This document shows, one piece after another, positions 57,201-64,000 of a DNA stretch of 64,000 bases. The translations under genes and the position numbers were made by a program. The notes below the pieces were generated by a model. The model was not told where the DNA came from. It searched no databases and saw only the letters and a list, made by a program, of their open reading frames with translations. The stretch is from Bacteroidales bacterium (GTDB lineage: Bacteria > Bacteroidota > Bacteroidia > Bacteroidales > UBA932), in contig JAGCVS010000009.1 in assembly GCA_017962235.1 (NCBI GenBank), forward strand, positions 62,001-126,000, given 5' to 3'. How positions within the stretch are numbered: position 1 is the first letter of the stretch; each line of letters begins with the position of its first letter.

Positions 57201-58094
57201 ATGAAAGACTCTAAACCTCGCAAGAGGAGCTGCAGGGACCGGTACGACGGGTATTACCTGAAAGGGCTGGATTCCATGCATGTGATGATGCCCTACATCA
57301 TGGGCTCACGCACCAAGAACGAGGCGGTGATGGGGGAGGTCCTGGACCTTACGGAGGTAGACAAGTACCTCGCCAAGAAGAACGCCGGCAACCCCGATTT
57401 CAAGTACACCTGGTTCCACTTTATCACAGCTGTTACGGCCAAGACTTTCTTGCTCCGCCCCAAGATGAACTACTTCATAGCCGGCGGCCGTTTCTACGAG
57501 CGCAAGAAGATAATCGTGGCCTTCAACGTAAAACGCAAGTTCCACGACGATGCGGAAGAGGCAATCGCCAAGTTTGTCCTTGACCCCGAGGGGGGCTCTC
57601 CAATGGAGCAGGTTCACACCTATGTAGAGAAGTTTGTAAATGCGGTGCGCAAGGAAGACAAGACCGTTGGCATCACCAACGCCATGGACGCCCTCAAGAT
57701 ATTGCCGCGCTTCGCATGGCGCCTGCTGGCATGGACTCTGCGAAAACTGGAGTATTACGGACTCTATCCCAAGGGCCTGGCCAAGGACGACCCCTGCTAC
57801 TCCAGCGCATATATCACCAACCTGGGCAGCATCAAGCTGCACGCAGATTATCACCATCTGTTTGACTGGGGCACCATATCGTTCTTTATGGTGATCAGCG
57901 AAAAGAAACTCCGTCCGTTCTGGAATGAAGACGGCACCTACGAACTCCGCAATACCATCAAGCTTGGCCTTACGGTGGACGAGCGCATCGCCGACGGCTA
58001 TTATTTCGCACAGACCATAAAGATTATGCGCCATCTTTTCGCGCACCCCGAGCTGCTTGACCTGGACGCAGCAACACCCGTTGAACTGGACTAA
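57201..58094 (+). CDS. CAT-fold (2-oxoacid dehydrogenase acyltransferase-like) protein with altered active site
   Basis: 297 residues. The C-terminal half matches the E2/chloramphenicol acetyltransferase fold: SAYITNLGSIKLHADYHHLF, IKLGLTVDERIADGYYFAQ. In active E2 enzymes the motif is DHRxxDG; here Asp260-Glu261-Arg262 replaces the catalytic His with Glu, so ordinary acyl transfer is unlikely. There is no lipoyl or E1/E3-binding domain. The N-terminus is very basic (SKPRKRSCRDRYDGYYLKGL). It lies 9 bp before an AMP-dependent acyl ligase, so it may act with the activated acyl group (inference). Confidence 0.8.
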   Translation: MKDSKPRKRSCRDRYDGYYLKGLDSMHVMMPYIMGSRTKNEAVMGEVLDLTEVDKYLAKKNAGNPDFKYTWFHFITAVTAKTFLLRPKMNYFIAGGRFYERKKIIVAFNVKRKFHDDAEEAIAKFVLDPEGGSPMEQVHTYVEKFVNAVRKEDKTVGITNAMDALKILPRFAWRLLAWTLRKLEYYGLYPKGLAKDDPCYSSAYITNLGSIKLHADYHHLFDWGTISFFMVISEKKLRPFWNEDGTYELRNTIKLGLTVDERIADGYYFAQTIKIMRHLFAHPELLDLDAATPVELD

Positions 58095-58103
58095 TAATAC
58101 ATT

Positions 58104-59825
58104 ATGAAATTCGAATACGACAATATAGCAACCCCTTGGCTTGAGAGCTATGGGGAGGTACCCGCACATCTTGATTATTTAGAGAAAACGATGTCGGAAG
58201 TGGCCTTGGAAACGGCCGCCAAAGAGGGCGATTTCCCCGCTCTGACATTCATGGGACGCAAGATATCCTACAAACTGATGGCACAGAACATAGACCTGGT
58301 TGCCCGCGCATTCTATGCCGCTGGCGTCCGCGCCGGCGTCCGCGTGCTGGTGTGTCTGCCAAATGTGCCGCAGGCCATCTACTGTCTGTACGGTCTCAAC
58401 CGTATCGGTGCGGTGGCTTCCATGGTGCATCCGCTCTCCGCAGAGGCGGAGATTGCCTTCTACATGAACGAGGCATCGTGTGATATCGCCGTTACCCTGG
58501 ATCAGTTCTACGCCAAGTTCCTAGAGGTTCAGAAACTCCGTCCCATCTCCAAACTGATAATCGCGCGTGTGTCCGAAGAACTGCCGTTCCCGCTGTCTAT
58601 AGGGCAGAAGCTCCTCACGGAGCGCAAGTTCCCCAAGATCTGCACAGAGGGCAATGTAATGCTTTGGAAAGACTTCCTGAAGAAAGCAGAGGTGGTGAAA
58701 GAAGATTATGTGGCAAAGAAGGACTTCCGCAGCGAGGCTGTGGTGCTCTTCTCCGGCGGTACCACCGGTGTCACCAAGGGCATCATGCTCTCCGACTTGA
58801 ACTTCAACGCCCTGGGTCAGCAGACCGGCGCCATGGCCAACTTCCCGGTGCATCACGCCAAGATGCTGGCGGCTATGCCGGTGTTTCACGGATTTGGCCT
58901 GGGCGTGTGCATCCACACCATGATGGTGGTGGGCGGCACCGCCATCCTCGTGCCCCGCTTCAACGTCAAGAGTTATGCTAACCTGATAAAGAAGACCCGT
59001 CCCAACGTGATTGCCGGCGTGCCCACGCTGTTCGAGGCGATTACCCGTAACAAATATCTGGACGGCGCAGATTTGAGCTGCCTGCGCGGAGTGTTCTCCG
59101 GCGGTGACTCGCTCACCATAGAGCTCAAGAAGAAGTTTGACAAGTTCCTGGCAGACCACAACGCCGGCGTGCGCGTGCGCGAAGGCTACGGCACCACCGA
59201 GTGCGTTACCGCCAGCTGTCTGACTCCGTACAACAAAGAGAAGGAGGGGAGCATCGGCATCCCTTATCCCGATACTTATTACAAGATCTGCAAGCCCGGC
59301 ACTTGTGACGAGCTGCCCTACGGCGAGGAGGGTGAAATCTGCCTCACCGGCCCTTCCATGATGCTCGGCTATATCAACCACGAGCAGGATAACGCAGAGA
59401 CGCTGCGCAAGCACGACGACGGCCATGTATGGCTGCACACCGGCGACCTTGGCATGATGGACAACGAAGGTTTCATCTACTTCCGCCAGCGCATCAAGAG
59501 GATGATTGTAACCAGTGGATATAACGTATATCCTTCACAGATAGAGAATATCCTTGAGGGTCATCCCGCCGTTCAGCGCAGCTGCGTGATTGGCGTGCCC
59601 GATCCCTACAAGATGCATAAGGTAAAAGCATTCCTTGTGCTCAGGGACGGCTATCAGGATTCACCCGAGTTGCGTGACGCCATCCTGGCCCACTGCCGCA
59701 AGCACATTGCAAAGTACGCCATGCCCTCCGAGATAGAGGTGCGCGAATCTCTCCCCACGACCCTCGTAGGCAAGGTGGCATATACCAAACTGGAAGAGGA
59801 AGAAGCAAAGAATCGTCATGAATAA
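58104..59825 (+). CDS. AMP-dependent acyl-CoA synthetase/ligase
   Basis: 573 residues of the ANL superfamily, which activates carboxylic acids as acyl adenylates. The P-loop VVLFSGGTTGVTKGIMLS, REGYGTTECVTASCLTPYN, WLHTGDLGMMDNEGFIYFRQ and the C-terminal Lys motif PTTLVGKVAYTKLEEEEA are all present. It has no carrier domain, so CoA is the likely acceptor, and the substrate is probably a fatty acid (inference). Its start is 9 bp after the CAT-like gene, and its end overlaps the GtrA gene by 8 bp. Confidence 0.92.
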   Translation: MKFEYDNIATPWLESYGEVPAHLDYLEKTMSEVALETAAKEGDFPALTFMGRKISYKLMAQNIDLVARAFYAAGVRAGVRVLVCLPNVPQAIYCLYGLNRIGAVASMVHPLSAEAEIAFYMNEASCDIAVTLDQFYAKFLEVQKLRPISKLIIARVSEELPFPLSIGQKLLTERKFPKICTEGNVMLWKDFLKKAEVVKEDYVAKKDFRSEAVVLFSGGTTGVTKGIMLSDLNFNALGQQTGAMANFPVHHAKMLAAMPVFHGFGLGVCIHTMMVVGGTAILVPRFNVKSYANLIKKTRPNVIAGVPTLFEAITRNKYLDGADLSCLRGVFSGGDSLTIELKKKFDKFLADHNAGVRVREGYGTTECVTASCLTPYNKEKEGSIGIPYPDTYYKICKPGTCDELPYGEEGEICLTGPSMMLGYINHEQDNAETLRKHDDGHVWLHTGDLGMMDNEGFIYFRQRIKRMIVTSGYNVYPSQIENILEGHPAVQRSCVIGVPDPYKMHKVKAFLVLRDGYQDSPELRDAILAHCRKHIAKYAMPSEIEVRESLPTTLVGKVAYTKLEEEEAKNRHE

Positions 59826-60285
59826 GGAAGTCTGGCGGGCAATCAAGTTCGTGCTCTTCTCGATGAGCGCAGGGCTTATCGAGATAGGTTCGTTCGCCCT
59901 TTTGAATGAATTCACCACATGGCGCTACTGGCCGTGTTACCTGATAGCGCTCACCCTCTCTGTAATCTGGAACTTCGGGCTGAACCGCAAGTTCACTTTC
60001 CGCAGCAACGCCAACATCCCGCTGGCCTTTTTCAAGGTCATGTGCTACTATGCAGTGTTCACTCCGCTGAGCACTTGGGGCGGCGACTACCTTGCTGAGA
60101 CCCTCCATTGGAATGAGTATCTCGTTACTTTCCTCAACATGTTCGCAAACCTCGTTACCGAGTTCCTGTTCCAGCGTTACGTGGTATACGGGAAGAAGGT
60201 GGACAACAGAGAAGATATCAAGCCCAAGGAGGTTCAGGCAGAGAAGGAAGAAACAGAAGTAGAAATCAAGTCGATATGGGACTAA
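59818..60285 (+). CDS. GtrA family membrane protein
   Basis: 155 residues with four membrane helices (about 8-30, 37-56, 67-89 and 100-120). The N-terminal FVLFSMSAGLIEIGSFALLN and WNFGLNRKFTFRS match GtrA, a family believed to flip lipid-linked sugars across the inner membrane. The C-terminal tail (QAEKEETEVEIKS) is charged and cytoplasmic. It overlaps both neighbours (8 bp with the ligase gene and 10 bp with the barrel gene), suggesting a co-regulated envelope operon. Confidence 0.9.
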   Translation: MNKEVWRAIKFVLFSMSAGLIEIGSFALLNEFTTWRYWPCYLIALTLSVIWNFGLNRKFTFRSNANIPLAFFKVMCYYAVFTPLSTWGGDYLAETLHWNEYLVTFLNMFANLVTEFLFQRYVVYGKKVDNREDIKPKEVQAEKEETEVEIKSIWD

Positions 60286-61547
60286 AGAAGATAATTCTGG
60301 CGGCCCTCGCCGCGCTGTTGATATGCCCGGCTGCATTCGCCGGTGACGATGAAAAGGTAGAGGGGTGGAACTTTGGTGTGCTCCCGTGCGTGAGCTACAA
60401 TTCCGACCTCGGACTCCAGTACGGGATATGTGCCGATATCTTCAACTACGGCAAGATATTCCCCGATTACCGTCAGCGCATGTACGTAGAAGCATCGCGC
60501 TATACCGGCGGACAGACGCTGCTCCATGGGCAGTTTGACTCCCGTTACCTGATTCCGGGCATCCGCACCACTTTCTCTGCCAGCTATCAGTTTGACCCGA
60601 TGTTCCTCTTCTACGGTCTGAACGGTCTGGAGGCATACGACAAGACCTTGGATGCAAATAAGGACACCCGCACCGCCCGCTATGCCTACCGGCGCAGCAT
60701 GGTGCGTATCCTGGCCGATTTTCAGGGTCAGATAGTTCCTCATCTGAACTGGGTTGGCGGCCTCTCGTTCTGGCACTACGGCATAGGTGATCTGCAGATG
60801 AAGGACTATGATGCCGAGAGCACGCTTTATTACAAGATGCGCGATGCAGGTGTGTTCACAGCCTCCGAGGCAGACGGCGGCAGCCGGCTGGAGATGAAGG
60901 CGGGCATGGTGTTTGACACCCGCGACAACGAGTCCGCCCCCAACCGCGGCCTCTGGGCAGAGGCATATCTGAACGGTTCTCCCGATATCTTTGGCGACGG
61001 CTACAAGTATATCCGTCTGGCGGCTCATCTGCGTCAGTACGTCTCTCTCTGGCCGGAGCGGATGGTGTTCGCATATCATCTGGCCTATCAGGGGGTAATC
61101 GCCGGACAGGCTCCGTTCTACAACCAGCAGAACATCAGCACACTGTTCCTGCGTCAGACTTGCACCGACGGCCTGGGCGGCATCAACACCGTCCGCGGCC
61201 TGTTGGCACAGAGACTGGTGGGCGACAGCTACGCGTGGCTCAACTCCGAGCTCCGCATAAAGCTGTTAAGTTTCAGATTTATCGGGCAGAACTGGTACGT
61301 TGCCACCAACCCGCTGTTCGATGCCGGCATGGTGACCCGCCTGTACAAGGGAGACGAGCTGGCCGCGTTTTACGGCAGGCCGGTATCTGACTTGCAGAAG
61401 GAGGCTCTCATACTCCACTGCAGTGCCGGTGCGGGCCTCAAGCTGGTGATGAACGAGAACTTTATAATCTCTGCGGAATGGGCCAAGCCGTTTGAAAAGA
61501 CCGACGGCGACAGCGCCCTTTATATAGCTTTGAACTATATTTTCTAA
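60276..61547 (+). CDS. Omp85/BamA-like outer-membrane beta-barrel without POTRA domains
   Basis: 423 residues. A signal peptide (MGLKKIILAALAALLICPAA then FAG) is followed directly by barrel strands; there is no room for POTRA domains. Strand text such as LEMKAGMVFDTRDNESAPNR and GLWAEAYLNGSPDIFGDGYK, together with the GINTVRGLLAQRLVGDSYAW loop, fits the surface antigen (D15) domain, where the VRG resembles the conserved VRGF/Y element. The C-terminus is IALNYIF, ending in Phe. Its role may be patatin/lipid-linked or transport; unknown. A paralog begins at 62754. Confidence 0.82.
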   Translation: MGLKKIILAALAALLICPAAFAGDDEKVEGWNFGVLPCVSYNSDLGLQYGICADIFNYGKIFPDYRQRMYVEASRYTGGQTLLHGQFDSRYLIPGIRTTFSASYQFDPMFLFYGLNGLEAYDKTLDANKDTRTARYAYRRSMVRILADFQGQIVPHLNWVGGLSFWHYGIGDLQMKDYDAESTLYYKMRDAGVFTASEADGGSRLEMKAGMVFDTRDNESAPNRGLWAEAYLNGSPDIFGDGYKYIRLAAHLRQYVSLWPERMVFAYHLAYQGVIAGQAPFYNQQNISTLFLRQTCTDGLGGINTVRGLLAQRLVGDSYAWLNSELRIKLLSFRFIGQNWYVATNPLFDAGMVTRLYKGDELAAFYGRPVSDLQKEALILHCSAGAGLKLVMNENFIISAEWAKPFEKTDGDSALYIALNYIF

Positions 61548-61550
61548 GAT

Positions 61551-62417
61551 ATGAGAAAACTTGCTGCAATTGCACTTCTTTGCATGGCAGCCGTACAGGC
61601 GATGGGGCAGGAGTGCCCTTACCGCCTGCCAGAAGGTGCCGAGATGATGACCTTCACCTATGCTGTGAAAGGCGATGATACACTCTGCTTGGATTATTTC
61701 AGGATGAAAGGCGATACCACGCCGCGCCCCACCATGATTCTCTCATTCGGAGGCGGCTGGTGGACCGGCAGCCGGTATTCCATGGCTCCCGAGATGTATC
61801 TTCGCAAGGGTTTCAATGTCGCCTGCATAGATTACCGCATCAGCCTGGAGCGCTTCATGTATGTCGACTCTACGGTGGACGGTTACAAGTATGTCCGCGC
61901 GATAACCCGTGCGGTAGAGGATACTTACGATGCGACCCGCTTTTTGCTGGACCGCAGCGGGGAACTTGGCATAGACACCTCCCGCATCGTGCTGGCCGGC
62001 TGCAGCGCAGGCGCCATCAACTCCATCATGGCTGAATATCTGCTTTGCAACGACGACCCCATCGCCACGTCGCGTCTGCCAGAAGGCTTCAACTACGGCG
62101 GATTGATTTCTGGCGCCGGCGGCGTGTGGAAGCTTGGCATGTCGCGTCCCGTATACAAGTGGGCGCCATGCCCGCACCTGTTTATCCACGGCACCGTGGA
62201 TGATATAGTGCCGTTCGGGGAAAAAGTGGTGCCGGAGAGCAACTTTGGCTGCTGGGGGCCCAAGTGCCTTTCGGAGTACTTCAGCAAGATGGGCTGGCGA
62301 TATGACACCTGGTTCATAGAAGGGATGAACCATGACGCCGCGTCAATCCCGAGTTTGGCACCGGATGAGACAGAGGGAATAGCCCATATCTACAAGTTCC
62401 TGGACACGATTCAATAG
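61551..62417 (+). CDS. Secreted alpha/beta-hydrolase (esterase/lipase-like)
   Basis: 288 residues with signal peptide MRKLAAIALLCMAAVQAMGQ. The nucleophile elbow GCSAG (RIVLAGCSAGAINSIMAEYL) gives Ser as catalytic residue. Asp in GTVDDIVPFG and His in GMNHDAASIP complete the triad. The oxyanion text SFGGGWWTGSR resembles the HGGG motif of carboxylesterases. It should act on esters in the periplasm; substrate unknown. It is 3 bp downstream of the barrel gene and is followed by a bidirectional terminator. Confidence 0.9.
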   Translation: MRKLAAIALLCMAAVQAMGQECPYRLPEGAEMMTFTYAVKGDDTLCLDYFRMKGDTTPRPTMILSFGGGWWTGSRYSMAPEMYLRKGFNVACIDYRISLERFMYVDSTVDGYKYVRAITRAVEDTYDATRFLLDRSGELGIDTSRIVLAGCSAGAINSIMAEYLLCNDDPIATSRLPEGFNYGGLISGAGGVWKLGMSRPVYKWAPCPHLFIHGTVDDIVPFGEKVVPESNFGCWGPKCLSEYFSKMGWRYDTWFIEGMNHDAASIPSLAPDETEGIAHIYKFLDTIQ

Positions 62418-62423
62418 AGAAAC

Positions 62424-62456
62424 AAAAAAGCCAGTCCCCGAGGGGCTGGCTTTTTT
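62424..62456. terminator. Bidirectional terminator between convergent genes
   Basis: AAAAAAGCCAG pairs with CTGGCTTTTTT, with CCCC/GGGG on the inside and one bulged T, so each strand ends in a T-run. It serves the esterase gene and the convergent small membrane-protein gene. Confidence 0.92.
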
Positions 62457-62473
62457 GTTTCATGCGCCAAGTG

Positions 62474-62659
62474 CTATTTGAACCACTTGGTGAGACGGTC
62501 CCTTGCAAATAGGAAATAGATGGCCAGGCCAATCCAGCTGGTGGCCAGTACTATGATCGCGGTGATAATCTTGCCCACCAGCGAGATGGGTTTGTTGATG
62601 ATGTCAAAAACGGCGATGATAGAGAGAACTACGCCGACGATGTAAATAATTGTTGCCAT
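62474..62659 (-). CDS. Small two-helix membrane protein (PLDc_N-like)
   Basis: 61 residues with two hydrophobic helices (about 3-20 and 29-50) joined by a short polar loop (DIINKPISLVGKI), ending in ARDRLTKWFK. The pattern resembles the N-terminal module of phospholipase D-like membrane proteins (PLDc_N), and small stand-alone versions occur in Bacteroidetes. No catalytic function is expected. It is transcribed divergently from the second barrel gene. Confidence 0.75.
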   Translation of the reverse strand: MATIIYIVGVVLSIIAVFDIINKPISLVGKIITAIIVLATSWIGLAIYFLFARDRLTKWFK

Positions 62660-62690
62660 ATCGTTTATTTAATCTATGTTGGTCAAATGG

Positions 62691-62722
62691 TTTGGTAAAC
62701 TTAACAATAATTCGTATATTTG
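62691..62722 (+). promoter_or_regulatory. Promoter of the second barrel gene
   Basis: TTTG (62691-62694) and TATATTTG (62715-62722) are spaced 20 bp, a full consensus match. The ATG is 31 bp downstream. Confidence 0.72.
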
Positions 62723-62753
62723 AAAAATATGACACATATTTAATCAAAAAATA

Positions 62754-64000
62754 ATGAAAAAACTTACTATCATCACTCTGCTTCTTGCATTGTCACTCAG
62801 TGCCTTTGCTCAGGAAGAAAAAGAAATTAAGAAGGGCTGGAGCTTTGGTCTGCTCCCCACCGCAACCTTCTCTGCCGATAATGGCTTCCAGGCCGGTGCT
62901 TTCGGTGACGTCTACAACTATGGCGACGGAACAACTTACCCCGATCCGCTGCATAAAATCAGTTGGGAGGCATCTTACTTCCTCAAGAGTCACCGTACCC
63001 GTCTTTACCTGGCATACGACTCCAAGTATCTGATTCCCGGTATGCGTGTAAATGCATCCGTGACATATATGAACGACCCCCTGTACAGCTTCTGGGGCTT
63101 CAACGGCCCGGCTGCATACGACTCGGGCACACCTCAGAGCTTCACCTCTGTAGACTATGCTCTCTGGGGCAACCGCAATCTCAATCCCAATATCAATTAC
63201 TACGGCATGAGTCGTCAGATGCTCCGTATCCTTGCCAACGTTCAGGGACGTATCGCAGACCACTTGAACTGGGCTGCCGGCGTCAACTTCTGGAACTGGA
63301 ACCTCGATGACATGAAGGATAACAGTGATGTCAAGTACGACAACGACATCACTCTCTATAAGTACTATCAGAGAATCGGCGCCATCAAGGCAGACGAGGC
63401 AAAGGGCGGTACTGCACTTGAGCTGAATGCCGGCCTGGTATATGATACCCGCGACATTGAGGCTGCTCCTAACCGCGGTATCTGGGCAGAGGCGTATTTG
63501 AACGGAAACGTGCTTGACCACAGATATCTGAAAGCCTGCGTTTATTTCCGTAACTACATCAGTATCCCGTTTGGCTTCAAGGTTGGCGACCCCGTGTTTG
63601 CATACCGTCTGGCATGGCAGCATACCATTGCCGGTGAGACTCCGTTCTACATGATTCAGAACAACCCCCTGCTTGTGCAGCGCAACATGATTTCAGAGGG
63701 CTTTGGCAGCAGCAACACCATCCGCGGTCTCCGCGAGAACCGCATTCTGGCAGAGGGTATGGCATGGGCCAACACAGAACTCCGTGTAAAACTCGTGAAG
63801 TTTACCCTTGCAAAGCAGTATTTCTACATTGCAGTGAATCCGTTCTTCGATGCAGGTATCATCACCAAGCCTTACCGTGCTGATGTCCTCGACAAAGCTA
63901 TGTACGATCCTAACCTCTTAGGCATCATTGGCTACAATGGTACCAATCAGGTATATGATCCCAGCAGAACCAAAGATCTCGTTTACAGCGCCGGCGCCGG
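62754..64000 (+). CDS. Omp85/BamA-like outer-membrane barrel, paralog, 3' end beyond window
   Basis: At least 415 residues without a stop by the window end. Signal peptide MKKLTIITLLLALSLSAFAQ, then strands parallel to those of the barrel gene at 60276: KGWSFGLLPTATFSADNGFQ, LNAGLVYDTRDIEAAPNRGI and SSNTIRGLRENRILAEGMAW correspond to GWNFGVLPCVSYNSDLGLQY, MKAGMVFDTRDNESAPNRGL and GGINTVRGLLAQRLVGDSYA. It too lacks POTRA domains. The two genes are separated by an esterase gene and a small divergent gene and probably arose by duplication. It has its own full promoter, so regulation differs from the first copy. Confidence 0.82.
   Translation, partial: MKKLTIITLLLALSLSAFAQEEKEIKKGWSFGLLPTATFSADNGFQAGAFGDVYNYGDGTTYPDPLHKISWEASYFLKSHRTRLYLAYDSKYLIPGMRVNASVTYMNDPLYSFWGFNGPAAYDSGTPQSFTSVDYALWGNRNLNPNINYYGMSRQMLRILANVQGRIADHLNWAAGVNFWNWNLDDMKDNSDVKYDNDITLYKYYQRIGAIKADEAKGGTALELNAGLVYDTRDIEAAPNRGIWAEAYLNGNVLDHRYLKACVYFRNYISIPFGFKVGDPVFAYRLAWQHTIAGETPFYMIQNNPLLVQRNMISEGFGSSNTIRGLRENRILAEGMAWANTELRVKLVKFTLAKQYFYIAVNPFFDAGIITKPYRADVLDKAMYDPNLLGIIGYNGTNQVYDPSRTKDLVYSAGA

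Overview
The window looks like chromosomal DNA of a Bacteroidales bacterium, probably an uncultured gut or rumen lineage (the lineage and habitat are inference). Supporting signs are Bacteroidetes-type promoters (a -7 box TAnnTTTG with a TTTG/TTG box about 20 bp upstream) before many operons, an almost complete lack of Shine-Dalgarno sites, a GT3-GT35 glycogen synthase/phosphorylase fusion, a type-2-like isoleucyl-tRNA synthetase, DUF5020 and Omp85-like barrels, and many lipoproteins.

Region by region. 1-12.1 kb (minus strand): a partial TlpA-like lipoprotein without its CXXC, a HIT protein, greA, a small membrane protein, ribF, and a four-gene glycogen operon (debranching enzyme, GT4, GH57, GT3-GT35 fusion) read from a promoter near 12.1 kb. 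12.1-18.5 kb (minus): tsaB, then a peptide-export operon made of an RND-type adaptor, a TolC-like channel, two short double-glycine-leader peptides whose predicted mature parts are both 38 residues, and a C39-peptidase ABC exporter. cvpA lies upstream of it. This is the most likely undescribed system in the window: a two-peptide bacteriocin-like or signalling locus, with a possible pseudoknot just upstream of the first peptide gene. 18.6-24.8 kb (plus): ileS, a DksA/TraR-like protein, lspA, tRNA-Ser(UGA), a ParDE toxin-antitoxin pair and a NUDIX hydrolase. 24.8-31.1 kb: an MMPL/RND transporter, a serine hydrolase lipoprotein and a convergent TonB-dependent receptor. 31.2-40.8 kb (plus): PAP2 phosphatase, an AddB/AddA-like helicase-nuclease pair, an RsmI-like methyltransferase, folB, mtaB and an MBL-fold hydrolase. 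40.8-44.6 kb: rhamnose operon rhaB-rhaA-rhaT with a strong terminator.

44.6-51.4 kb is an accessory island. It holds two noncoding stretches rich in long imperfect inverted repeats, a HigBA toxin-antitoxin pair with a palindromic operator, a compact three-gene operon (HARE-HTH protein, GIY-YIG nuclease, small membrane protein), a Sel1-repeat gene broken by one in-frame stop codon, a peptidylarginine/agmatine-deiminase-like enzyme, an unknown protein and a small lipoprotein.

51.4-64 kb (plus): a TIM-barrel-like lipoprotein; a nucleobase-uptake and salvage cluster (NCS2 permease, apt, DUF5020 Tsx-like outer-membrane protein, second NCS2 permease); a CAT-fold protein with an AMP-dependent acyl ligase, a GtrA protein, an Omp85-like barrel and an esterase; and a second, partial copy of the barrel at the window edge.

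All family calls come from reading motifs by eye, without database searches. Large open frames antisense to glgP, ileS, the MMPL gene and others were treated as shadows.
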